Source of the DNA: Larix kaempferi
Lineage: Eukaryota; Streptophyta; Pinopsida; Pinales; Pinaceae
Length of the DNA stretch: 64,000 bases
Reading direction: 5' to 3'
Assembly (NCBI GenBank): GCA_027924585.1
Contig: BSBM01000486.1
Location: 43,084,501 to 43,148,500, forward strand
The notes under the pieces were generated by a model that was not told the DNA's origin, did not search any database, and saw nothing but the letters and a program-made list of their open reading frames with translations. How positions within the stretch are numbered: the first letter of the stretch is position 1; every line of letters begins with the position of its first letter. This document shows positions 24,170-34,552 of the stretch, piece by piece. Made by a program: the position numbers and the translations under genes.

Positions 24170-25760
24170 CATAGTGAACATACCATTGTCACCACATAGG
24201 AAATCAAGACAAAAAAATAAATATTAAAAGACATAAAACCCTCCCCCACCAAGAGTCAAGCTTAAATCCATGAGAATATACCACCACCCAACACCATGCC
24301 ATGCTAAAACAATGACCAACAACAAATTCTATAGAGGAACCAAAAATGCTATTGGAAAAAACCCGAGTTCCCCCATTGTCAACGAAGAGCTCCATCCCAA
24401 AATTCGGCCAAGGATTCCACAAATTGGGACTTATATCTCTATCCTTCCCAAGGATGATATTTAAACACATCCATTTAGGGGAATTGAAATGAAAGTAACT
24501 TCATTTCCAAAGAAGTCGAATGACCATATGAAAAAAATGGCTAAGGGCAATTGAGCATTTTATTTTCTTTCCCAACACTTACCATACTTTTATGGCTATT
24601 TTCGAAACCCATCATAATAACAAGATTTAATCATAAATTTCCAAACCTTAGCTTATGCGCATTATAAGATTAAATTATTGTTTTTCTACCAGGTGTACAC
24701 ATTCGACCGTACTTCACTCGACTAAAACAACTATTAAGTTAGTTGTTACTTGCAGAACGAGCCAAGTGGTGAATATGATCGTGATAGGTGGATGAAAATG
24801 GAATATTGATGGACACTTGAAATTTTTGGTCGAGCATTCTCATAAGAAAAACACCTAGAAGAATATGGATTAAAAGTAGATGCATTTTGTAAAGAACAAT
24901 TGTTGTCCTTTGGAAGTGTCTCTTACCGAGAGACTTCTTCAGCGTTTGCATGGTGTTGAATGAATTTTTTGAATGTTCCTTTTCCAATAGTGCATGATCC
25001 TAATCTTATTCAACTAGAATGAGATAGGTATGAATCCTGTAGATATCAACCATTAAACATGCTTACATTGCATTTTGTAGTTTTGGCATCTCATAAAATC
25101 CCTGAGGAGATATATTATCTACAATTTTGGACATGAGTATTGTTAGTTACTTTAAGATGTAGATTATTAACATTTTCATGGTAAATCAAGCAAGGCTACA
25201 TGTCGGTGTTTGCATGGTTGGACAGATGAAAAATGGGAGAAAATGGCTCAGTCCTTACACTTTAGCTTCCAGTTTTTTCCTTCCCATAGCTTTGTTCCAT
25301 TATTTTTAACATCCTCTCTGGTGGGTTTCTCTAGGGGCCATAGCTATGGCTATTCTTCCAATTATGCAAAGGATCTTCTTAGCCATCGGTAATTTCATAC
25401 TGGATTTACGATGTAGTATGAGAAGGTGTAGGAGGCAATGTGAACTATGCAATTTTTCCCAATTTCTCTATTGGCTCTTGTCAGGATATTGAGCTAAACC
25501 ATCTTAAGCATGTTTAGTGCAAATTGTTGAAAGGAGGAGATTTGTCATGTGCTATCTGTAGATCAACATAATTCTTTTTGTCGATATATTTGGAGTTCTT
25601 AAGTTAATTGTGGTGTTGATAGTGGCGTTTGTGTCTCATCCCCACCCACCATGGCCCAACAAAATAGATCAAGCGCCATTAATCCTTTCCTTCCTGCTAC
25701 CTGGCTCTTGAGCAAGCATTAGGGGATTTTTGAGGTCTAAAGTGGGCATCTTAAGGGAAA
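24170..25760. other. no gene recognised; upstream part probably LINE 5'UTR
   Basis: The stretch just 5' (minus) of LINE ORF1, up to about 24500, is probably LINE leader. The rest contains only short unsupported frames (for example 24739-24987 minus and 25210-25392 plus) with no family resemblance. Confidence 0.45.
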
Positions 25761-25761
25761 T

Positions 25762-26126
25762 AATAAAATAATATTTTTGAATTTTACAGGGGAAAAAAGA
25801 AAAACTACTTTTTCTTATCGTACTTTTGACATATCTTCTTATCAGTTTACCCAAATTTCAAGTTTGGGTACTCGTTTGATGTAGAATTTAATTCCACATC
25901 CAACACATACCCACACTGCATACTTTTGAGCCACCCACAACATGAGAAATGAAAAATTCAATCAAGAACGTATTTTTACATATTAAAATATGTTTTTTTT
26001 ATCGAATTTTTCATTTTTCAAGTGGTGGGTGCCCAAAATTGAAATTTGGGTAAAATGATAAGGAGATATGTTGAAAATACAATAAGAATAAGTAGTTTTT
26101 TCATTTTCCCTCTAAATTATTTTACA
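25762..26126. mobile_element. foldback MITE-like element
   Basis: Long imperfect inverted repeat. Left-arm words AAACTACTTTTTCTTAT, GACATATCTTCTTATCA, TTTACCCAAATTTCAA and ATGAAAAATTCAATCAAGAA face right-arm complements ending at about 26110. The centre is near ACATATTAAAATATGT at about 25978. The left arm carries about 70 extra bases (25873-25945). No coding capacity. Exact ends and target duplication were not resolved. Confidence 0.75.
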
Positions 26127-26162
26127 AATTTTATCCCCATGGTTGCCATCATCATCTTGAAT

Positions 26163-26449
26163 CCTATTGGTTCTTAAAAAGTGAATTTTGATGGTACATT
26201 TTTTTTATCTAAAAACTCCCATAATGAACGATTTATATTCTTTAAAGTCACTAGACACCTACCAAAATGGAGACTCAGATAATCATAACAAGATGGCATA
26301 AATATTCCTCCTATTGGTTCTTAAAAAGTGAATTTTGGTGGTACATTTTTTGTTTTGAGGCTCATTTTTTACCTGAAAACTCCCATAATGAAGGATTTAT
26401 ATCCTTTAAAGTTGCTAGACACCTACCAAAATGGAGACTTAGATAATCC
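26163..26449. repeat. tandem duplication, unit about 147 bp
   Basis: Copies start CCTATTGGTTCTTAAAAAGTG at 26163 and 26310. Both contain AACTCCCATAATGAA and CTAGACACCTACCAAAATGG. Divergence is moderate, and there are indels in the T-rich middle. Confidence 0.9.
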
Positions 26450-27100
26450 GCGCCATTGAACCTATGCATCCCAAGATAGCTGCCAAGAATTGAAAAAACT
26501 TAAAGAAATTGATCATATTCAAACAACAATTAAAGAACATAAAAATTGGCATATGAGTTACAAAAATTAAGAATATGGAAATGATATTTTTCTATATGCA
26601 GTTATGTATTTATTTTCAAGGCCAATACATTGATTTATCTATTGATTATCATAAAAATCATGCACAAGCGTACAACGTACACAATACGCAGAGACAATAT
26701 GTGCAGATAACTCATAAGTGGGATGCATATGCCCTCCTGGGAGCTTAGGCTCCATGTAACCATTCAGCAAATTAAAAAATTACCCCAACAGTGAGGATGG
26801 AGTAGGAAATTTGTACACTTAGGATTTTGCAGTGAAAAAATAAAACGATTGGTGGAAAACCATCATCAATGTATCCAGGTGCATTTACGGGTGAATATTA
26901 CATCATCTTGATAGGTGAAATTTATGGTACAGAACTCAGGTACTACCATTAAATTCTGGCTGATGGAAGCACACCACCAATGCCTGGGAGGGATTCCCAA
27001 GGCCTGTATCACCTTTTCTTAGCCAATGAGGACATAACAAATTTGCATTATTTAAAAAATTCACATAAATATTTTTTTCCAACTATAGATCAACCTTTTC
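26450..27100. other. no gene recognised
   Basis: Unique-looking sequence with no ORF, repeat or RNA signal that I can support. Confidence 0.5.
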
Positions 27101-27104
27101 TGTG

Positions 27105-28280
27105 GTTTGTTTGGTTGTGGCAGCACCGTTGTGGGATGTGAGCGTGGTTTAGTGTGGGTTGTGAGCCTGGTTGTGGTGGCACCATGGTTTTTTTGTATTG
27201 TTTTGGTTGTGGTGGCACCGTTGTGGTCTATGAGCATGGTTGTGGTAGCATTGTGGTATGGTTTTGTGTTTTTTTTTGTTGCAGCGGCATCAAGGTCTGG
27301 TTCTGTGGTTTTTTTGGTTGTGGAAGCACCATCATGGGTTGTGAGCTTGGTTTAGCATGGGTTGTGATCCTGGTTTAGAGTGGGATTTGAGTCTTGTTGT
27401 TTAGCTTGGGATTTATGGGTGGTGAAAGGGTGTTTATTAACGGGCTGATAGTAGGGTTGATTTAGTGAACTTGGGCTTTAAATTTCATGCAAGTGTTTTT
27501 AACTGAGCGTTGGTAGATTTTGGGTTAACTTGTTTTGGTGGCTTGCTCAAATTGGGGCTGCATGTTTTGTGGGTTTTATGAATTGTTCGTGATGGGTTCA
27601 AGTAGGTGAAGGCTATAGGTGGAGCTTTGATGTGCTTGTTCATGTTTAGTTAAGACTCCAATCAAGCCTTGTTGTGTAAGAGGTTATTATGTATTATTTG
27701 TTTTCTTGGGTTATGCTCTTGGTTATGAGGTTTTGAGTTTTTTCTTGCTTTGGATTAAATTCTAGTGACATGTTGAGTTTACATGTTGTTTGCATGTTTT
27801 TGTTGTTAATTTGGTTAGGTGTTTGGGTTGCATTTCATTTGCATGTGTTTGTTATGTTGATGTGGAGAGGTATTTGGGTGCTAGCGTAATGGGTGTGGGT
27901 ACAAGGGGTTTTAATGGTGGCATGGGTTATGGGCCTTGCTGTCAGGGGTTTTGATGCCTAGGTTATGGGTGTGGTTATGAGTTTGGGTCGTCTGTGATGG
28001 TTTCATGTGATGATTGTGAGGATGGTTAGCCTAGTTATGGCTTGCGTTTGGTGTACTAATTCTAGAGTCCGGTTATTAAGTGCTTGTGCTTGTGGTGTAT
28101 TGAGTTTGGATATCGTTATGTAGGTGTGCGTTCCCCCACCAATCACTTTTCATCAAATAAAAGATATACATGTGTCGAAATAAATATATCACTTAAGAAG
28201 TGGGTGGTGCATACACCCTTTTGTAAGGTGAATAAAGTACACCTATATACACTTTCAATTATAAGAGAATGGGTAATATA
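27105..28280. repeat. GT-rich degenerate minisatellite and flank
   Basis: From 27105 to about 27400 a degenerate unit built on GGTTGTGGTGGCACCRTTGTGG recurs about six times. The Val/Gly-rich ORFs on plus reflect this. The remainder to 28280 stays G/T-rich (GGGTT, GTTTGGGT words) without a recognisable gene. Confidence 0.65.
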
Positions 28281-28287
28281 TATATAG

Positions 28288-28391
28288 GGTAATTATATTA
28301 TTATGGAGAAATTGTATGTTGACATAAATTATTAACATAAGTGGTGATACTTTACATCAACATACAATTTTTCCATAATAATATAATTACC
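28288..28391. repeat. near-perfect 35-bp inverted repeat with 34-nt loop
   Basis: The left arm 28288-28322 begins GGTAATTATATTATTATGG. The right arm 28357-28391 is its reverse complement with one mismatch. The 104-bp structure has no coding capacity and resembles a very small MITE or a hairpin precursor. Confidence 0.88.
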
Positions 28392-28535
28392 ATCCTTATT
28401 AAAATGACTTTGTCAAAATCAAAATACAAATAAAAACATGTTACTAGAGTAAATAATAGAACCATATGCAAATTTTTAAGTTTCCCAAACTTATCATTAA
28501 GAATACATGTATTAATATCATAGTTACATGGATAG

Positions 28536-28560
28536 GTGTTTATATCTTAGAATTTGGGGT
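28536..28560 (+). repeat. dispersed 25-bp motif (also 37407-37431 and 51880-51903)
   Basis: TTATATCTTAGAATTTGGGG with flanking bases is present here on plus, and on minus at 37407-37431 and 51880-51903. Homology extends a little further (GGTGGATTRG) at the first two sites. It probably marks a shared end of a repeat family. Confidence 0.7.
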
Positions 28561-28725
28561 GGATTAGCATCTATTCTTTTCCTTATCATCGATTGATTAA
28601 ATGACATTGATTCCAAATTCGAAATAAACAATTATAAAAGAAAAAATAATATTAAAAATAACTGGTAGGTAGCCGAGTCATGGTTAACTCTTAGTTGATG
28701 CATGGATAATGGGCACTTCATAATA

Positions 28726-28817
28726 GACAACCCATTTAACTAAAAGAAATGAAGTGATAACATGTAGGTGAGACAACCCATTTAACTATAAGAAATGAAG
28801 TGATAACATGTAGGTGA
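28726..28817. repeat. tandem duplication, unit 46 bp
   Basis: GACAACCCATTTAACTAWAAG starts at 28726 and 28772. The two copies differ at only a couple of positions. Confidence 0.95.
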
Positions 28818-28859
28818 GGCATAGACAACGAAAGTATGGAAAACAAGTAATAGATAGAT

Positions 28860-29380
28860 AACTTACGTTGTAACACTCAACTTTTTCCCTATCGGTATTC
28901 ACAGGCCACAAATTATGTGACCGTACTAATTTATGTAAGTAAAGAATGTGTTCTTAACCTTTCATCCAATGGACGGCTGTCATATTCCACACGAGTCCTA
29001 ATTAATCTTTCATGGATTTAGGATTTCATTTCACTATTTTGGAAAATTATGTTCATTTAAATATATTTAATAGGGATTATAATGATATTTTGAGTTTAAT
29101 TTTCATTAATGATTTTTTATATTATTTTGGAAAGAAACTATTTTTATTTAAATACATTTAATAAGAATTATAAGAATTTTGTAAATTTAATTTTTATAAT
29201 TTATAATATTAATTTTAAAATTCTTTACTTGTTTATGTAATTACACTTAAAAATTTAAACTTTAATAAAAGTAATAACAACATCCACATTTTACCAATCA
29301 AACAAATAACATATATTACCACTACAAGCAAATGAATAATTCATTTGCTTTAGAATTGAAGAAAATAAATATTCTACAAC
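28860..29380. other. no gene recognised
   Basis: AT-rich sequence without a supported ORF. The words AAAATTATGTTCATTTAAATATATTTAATAGG and a diverged copy occur at about 29041 and 29121, suggesting a weak local duplication. Confidence 0.45.
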
Positions 29381-29384
29381 ATCC

Positions 29385-30770
29385 ACTATTTGTGGATTTT
29401 GGGTTTTAATGTCCTTATTGCAGAATTTATTGTTAAACAGTGCTGCTGTTTTTTAATGAACGTATAAAGGACAGTTAGGAGACGTCATCTAAGGTACTCC
29501 AAGATTTTTAGATTTAGGATTTTTTTATGGTTTTGTTAGAGTATTTTATAATATGTTTTATTATTATTTTGATTTATTAATTTTGATAAAATAATACTTC
29601 AAAATTTAAGTAATATTATCTAAAACAACTTAAAAAAATGTTATATAAATTAAAATATATATCATTAAGTAATATTATCTAAAACAACTTAAAAAATGTT
29701 ATATAAATTAAAATATATATCATTAGATCTATAATCCTAACTATATTCCAACTTACACAACATTTAGTATACTATATTAAGACAATAAATAATAAGTGAT
29801 TTGGATCCCACTACTATTCCTTATTTCTGTGAAAGTTCTTCATCACCATATTCCCTCCTTTTCCTTTCCTGACCAAAGTGCCAATGTATCTGGGCTGTCC
29901 AAGCAATTGAGAAAGATGTCCACATGCAACACTGAAACAACAGTTTCAGTGGAAGAAATTGTCCAAACAATTCAGAAAGTTGTTCTTATGCAAGAAGATG
30001 TTGGCAGTGGATACCTGGCAACATGAATGTTGAACATTGTGGAATTGTTATTTAATAAGAGAACCTAACGATTAAGAATATGTATTCATTTTCTACACGC
30101 ACAATTTATCCTGTAATCAACTTTTATTTTACTTTAAACTTTAATCGTAGGGAAATCAAATAACTATGACCAACTGTTATATATGCTGGCTTGGCTTATC
30201 TCTGTCACGAGATCCGTGAGCAAAGAAGCTATTGAGAGCACAATGGGCTCACGATGTTACATAACAAAAATAAATGATGGCAGACGAGTCGACTCGCTGT
30301 ACTGGCTTATATCTGTCATGATTCCGAGCAGCTGTAAACTGCGGCAATAAACTATTGAGGGCACCAGAGACTGAGGTTGTCAGGAAATAATTTAAACTCC
30401 CCAGAATAAACAGTGGGGAAAGGTCACGCAAAATCTGTACTGAGTTAATGATTTCAACCTAGATTGTTTATGCGTATTAAATTTTGCGGATGGTCCTCTT
30501 CTACTAAATTTCTTGCACATGTTAATTTTATTATTATTATCGGATTTGGCAGATGTTCCTTGTGCACAAATCAATATTATTATTAGATTGGACAGACTGT
30601 CCTTTCTGATCAAATTTCATGATTTTCCTGCGCATGTTAATATTAGATTTGGCAAATTGTCCTCTGTTACCAAATTTCTTGACTGTCTTAGCCCGAATTA
30701 GAATTGCTTTTACAAGTTGTTTCCAAATTGATGTTTTTCCTCAATAATATGTTCCAACTGGGTACATATA
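29385..30770. repeat. non-coding duplicated block, copy 2 (sister at 6036-8290)
   Basis: It shares the ordered words listed for copy 1 but lacks the LINE insertion: TTGGCAAATTGTCCTCTGTTACCAAAT near 30650 is the uninterrupted site. Within it, a 59-bp tandem duplication begins TAAGTAATATTATCTAAAAC at 29607 and 29666. A further piece matching copy 1 (CTTATCTCGATT...GAGCAAAGTCAAA) lies outside at about 31147-31197, so the order has been rearranged. Confidence 0.85.
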
Positions 30771-31754
30771 TGAATGGTTGAAACTATCATTTAAATTCTT
30801 TTAATATAATTTAACTTTTTAAAATTGTATTTAGCTGATTGTTGATTGGTGCTGTGGCTCAGTTACTTCATCAGCTCTGACTGTTAGTTAATGGAGCCAG
30901 GCTAGTGGTGTGTCAGCACATAAGCCATTGAACGGACCACAGACAAACTGAGCCCTCCTGCGGGCCTATCTGGAAGCTCGGAGAAATGGCTGCACAGGCT
31001 CAGGGCAAACTGTCATTTGACTTGGGGCCAATTACGTGACCGTGCATCAATGTCAATGGCTGCACAGGCTCAGTGCAAACTGTCATTTGATATTTATGTG
31101 ATATTTATCTTGGGATTGCTATCATAGATAGAATGGTACTGTCTGAGCTTATCTCGATTACTGATTCCCATCAAACGAGCATGGAGCAAAGTCAAAGGTT
31201 ACAATACTGAGAAGATGCACCCACTAAGTATTTCTTTCAAGGTAAGGATATTGTTGGCTTCCGTTGCATTGCAGGTGCCAAAGCTGAGACAGGTGCCAAA
31301 GGTGCTGCTGCCTGCATGTCCAAGATTCCTTTGATTCATATGAAACGTAATAGAGTTTATTGTAATACGAGTTGTTCCAATATAACCGCTGATTTTGGTT
31401 ACGATCTCTTCTAGGTAGTTTAAATCTAACCTGTATGCATGCACATGTCTACAAAAGCATTTAGAAAAATGGATTACTATCGTAGCCGTTGAAATCTATA
31501 ATCTAGGCCTTTCCTATATTGGAAATCGTAACTGGCGCTCTGTGATCTGTGATTTTGATTCATGACTTTTTATTGATTTTTGGTACACAATTTTAGCGGT
31601 AAGGCGTAGCAGGCTCAAGTCAGATGCACTTTAAGTATATGATAAGAGAATAGTCTGTACTTTAAGTATATGATAAGAGAATAGTCTGCAGGCAGAAGGA
31701 CCAGAACATGACAACAAACTGAGTTGTATGGCGAAGGTGGACGTTGGATGGCGG
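30771..31754. other. no gene recognised; two small tandem duplications
   Basis: GGCTGCACAGGCTCAGGGCA at 30988 recurs at 31058 (unit 70 bp). CTTTAAGTATATGATAAGAG at 31629 recurs at 31660 (unit 31 bp). The 81-codon minus frame at 31199-31444 shows no recognisable family. Confidence 0.55.
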
Positions 31755-32162
31755 CGGGGTTGCTTGATTAGATTAGTACAATGACTTAACTCGTGGTAGA
31801 TGAATGAGAAAGGATGTAAGAGGTTTTTGTCCATAAAGAACTATATTTATAGGATTGGAATTCTTCATTGTAAGGTGCCAAAGTGAGTAGGAGAGATGCT
31901 TTTGGTGGCTTTGTCCTAGTTTGGCCAAGGACTAATAACTCTATTTATAGGATTGGAATCCTCCATTGTAAGTGTCAAAGTGAGTAGGAGAGATGCTCTT
32001 GGCGGCTTTGTCCTGGTTTGACCAAGGACTAATAATAAATCTATTATTGATGGCTGGATTATCCCTACGGATCCTACGGATTTTCGAGGATAAATCTAGT
32101 CTTTCTATTCTCATTGCTATTATTTATTTTAATTTTTCTCTTGCTATTTTTATTCTTAACCG
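31755..32162 (+). mobile_element. element A: 5' LTR with internal tandem duplication
   Basis: From about 31800 (GAATGAGAAAGGATGTAAG) to 32162 the sequence aligns with the LTR at 34233-34552 read on its minus strand. A segment of about 98 bp, CTATTTATAGGATTGGAATC to CCAAGGACTAATAA, is present twice (31841-31938 and 31939-32032). The CTATTTATAGG box is a plausible TATA region, now duplicated. A primer-binding site follows directly. The left end is diverged and its exact start uncertain. Confidence 0.8.
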
Positions 32163-32175
32163 TGGTATCAGATCC
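32163..32175 (+). other. element A primer-binding site
   Basis: TGGTATCAGATCC immediately follows the LTR. It matches the initiator-methionine tRNA type of plant PBS (TGGTATCAGAGC) in 11 of 12 positions. Confidence 0.85.
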
Positions 32176-34206
32176 TAGTGTGTGTAAATGAGACTTCCCG
32201 GGCAGGTGCATGATGGAAGATGGCATATCTATTACTTGGACACTTGGATCTGCAAGGACAAAATGCAAATCAACGAGTTAAAGTGTAGATCTAACTGGAT
32301 TTGTAGATTTGTTGGTGCCACCATTGAATGTTCTGCTGCAGCTTCACCACATAGAAGAAAACCTTAGCCATGTGAACGATTCGGCTCCAGTGAAGGGTGT
32401 GAAGGAGATCTGAGGTTGAACGGTAAAGATTTTGAAGAATGCATTTTTTTGTTGTTAGCCTCTCTTATTTGATTTGAAGTGTTATGAGGTTCGGCCAGTG
32501 GTTTGCGAGGAATCAACTACCAGAGTATTCGATGTGTGAGAAACAACAGAGAAGATGAATCAAGGCCGGGTCTGGTTGATGGCCCTGTATATCTCCAAAA
32601 CAAAGATATCGTTTTCAGAATGAATTCGCCGCCTTGAGAGTATTCTGGAATTCCAGTGAGGGGGCACCACTTCAACCATGAGGTGGATAGTGGCGTGATA
32701 ACTGGTACTTAAATTGTCTCGTTTTTTTGGCGATTTGTTTTATAGATTTGGTTATAAAAAACATGGAATCGTAGTTCCACTTCATTTACTGCGGAACTAT
32801 GCCATGGAACTGTGCCCATAGGAAGGAGTTTTGGTCCATTTCAAGACCACTCAAGTGGTCGTCCAAAAAAATAATGAGAAGAGATAGAACTGTGCCTCGC
32901 GGGACACTTCACGCCGTGGATAGTGGCTGTTAAATGACGTGCCTAGACCGTTTGTTGTGTTGCAGTGAAGTTTTAATCCTTCATCGAGAGTTGTTGCTCC
33001 GTGAACCTGAGGAGATATTTGAATTAAGTAATTGTGCTCCCTTGTAGCAATCCATGAAGAATCGACGATTGATTCACCGCTGAGCTGAATGTGTTTTGAA
33101 ATCCAAGTGGTAGAAGGCTGCAAGATATCCGTCCGCGATTAAAAGGCAACATGAGGTGAATTGATGCCAATAGCCATGAATGGCCGTAAGTTTTATGTCC
33201 ACGTCATTGTCCAAAGGATGTGCTTTATGGGAATTTTTATGCTATTCACATCATTTCATTTGTTAAGTTCTGAAATGTTTCGAAACGAAGGTTAAGTGGA
33301 CATGAAGTATAAAGAGGGAATTATATGGTAATGATATAATATAAAATGTTTTATTTGTTAAGTTCTGAAATGTTTCAAAATGAAGGTTAAGTGGACATGA
33401 AGTATAAAGAGGGAATTATATGGTAATAGTATAATATAAAATGTTTTATGTGTGGTACTAAGTATTTATTTTCAAAAGGTGAATAAGTTTTGAATTCTTC
33501 AAAAGAACAACAACATGTAGCACATCAACAAGTAGTAGTTGGTTAATGTAATGGAAAGGCAGTGGTGTGATGAAGCAAACAGTTATTGGTTGAAGCAATT
33601 TTCCAACAAGCAATGAATGTCTTTGTACCTAAGTTAAAATTATTGAGCATTTGTTGTAAGGGGTGCATGATCGGTTGTACTCGACACCCCAAAGTTTTTG
33701 GTTCCTAGTTAGAATTGATTCCCCATGTTTAGGCCTACATGTATCGGAGTAGGTGTATCCCTCTTATGTGTAGAAGAGGATGCGGCATCAAGTTGTTGAA
33801 TGAACCATTTGGGTAGCTACGAGGGTGGCAGGTGTACCCGTATCCTAGCTTGATGTGGAATTGAAGAGAATGAGTCTTCGATTAAAGGGGGGAATGTGAG
33901 AAAGGTTTATCTCAAAGTATTGGGACTAGGTTATGGTCAAGGAAGACTTTGATGTATTGATGAACCACGTAAGAGAAAAGGATTCCTAGAGCACTGGTAG
34001 TTACAGCAACTAAGGACCCATGTATTCCGGTAGATGGATTCCTTTTTATATGGTCATCAATGATAAATTTTTTGAAGCTACAAAAGACTTATGGAAGTAC
34101 AACACATGAAGGGAAAGTTAAGGTGAGAGAAATGAGAGTTAAAAGAAGCAATGGTTATCCTAGATGATTATGGATGTAATAGAAAAGAAAAGAAAAAAGG
34201 AGAGTT
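32176..34206 (+). mobile_element. element A: non-coding internal domain, 3' truncated
   Basis: About 2 kb without any gag or pol frame, so the element is non-autonomous. The PBS-proximal end matches element B (GTGCATGATGGAARATGG). The distal end (33915-34203) matches elements B and C: ATGTATTGATGAACCA, GTAGATGGATTCCTTTTTAT, AGCAATGGTTATCCTAGA. A 94-bp tandem duplication beginning TTTGTTAAGTTCTGAAATGT lies at about 33258-33447. The domain stops at 34203, before the polypurine tract and 3' LTR. Confidence 0.75.
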
Positions 34207-34219
34207 GGTACTAGGTTAT

Positions 34220-34231
34220 GCTCTTATACCA
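34220..34231 (-). other. primer-binding-site-like sequence next to LTR B
   Basis: On the minus strand TGGTATAAGAGC follows the LTR at 34233 with one intervening base. It matches TGGTATCAGAGC in 11 of 12 positions. The LTR is thus flanked by a polypurine tract on one side and a PBS on the other. Confidence 0.75.
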
Positions 34232-34232
34232 C

Positions 34233-34552
34233 TGTTAGGATTAAAAACATGTGAGAGAAAATAAATACAAATACAAGCAATCAATAATAGCAACACCATA
34301 TTTATCCTAGAAAACCCCTTAGCAAACCAACCATCAATAATAGATCTATTATTGGTCCTTGGCCAAACTAGGCCAAGGCCTCCAAGAGCATCTCTCCGGC
34401 TCACTTTGGCACCTTACAATGGAGGATTCCAACACTATAAATAGGATTATTTACATGAAAATACAACTAGCAAGAAACCATGGGCTACCAAAACCATGTG
34501 CCCGAAACCACTTACATCCTTTCTCATTCTTGAGTCAAGGTTAATCCTAACA
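34233..34552 (-). mobile_element. element B: complete 320-bp LTR
   Basis: On the minus strand it begins TGTTAGGATTAA and ends TTAATCCTAACA, giving 12-bp perfect inverted termini with TG...CA ends. It contains CTATTTATAG as a possible TATA region. Just upstream (minus), AAAGGGGGGAT at 34553-34563 is the polypurine tract, which makes this the 3' LTR of element B. Confidence 0.9.

Noticed and set aside
21853-24464. Plus-strand ORFs across the LINE ORF1/ORF2 region
   Set aside because: Antisense shadows of the minus-strand LINE.
27107-27378. Val/Gly/Cys-rich plus ORFs
   Set aside because: Translation of a GT-rich minisatellite; overlapping frames look equally protein-like.
30850-30900. GTGGCTCAGTTACTT as a tRNA or SINE A box
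   Set aside because: No B box follows at the expected distance and no cloverleaf can be drawn.
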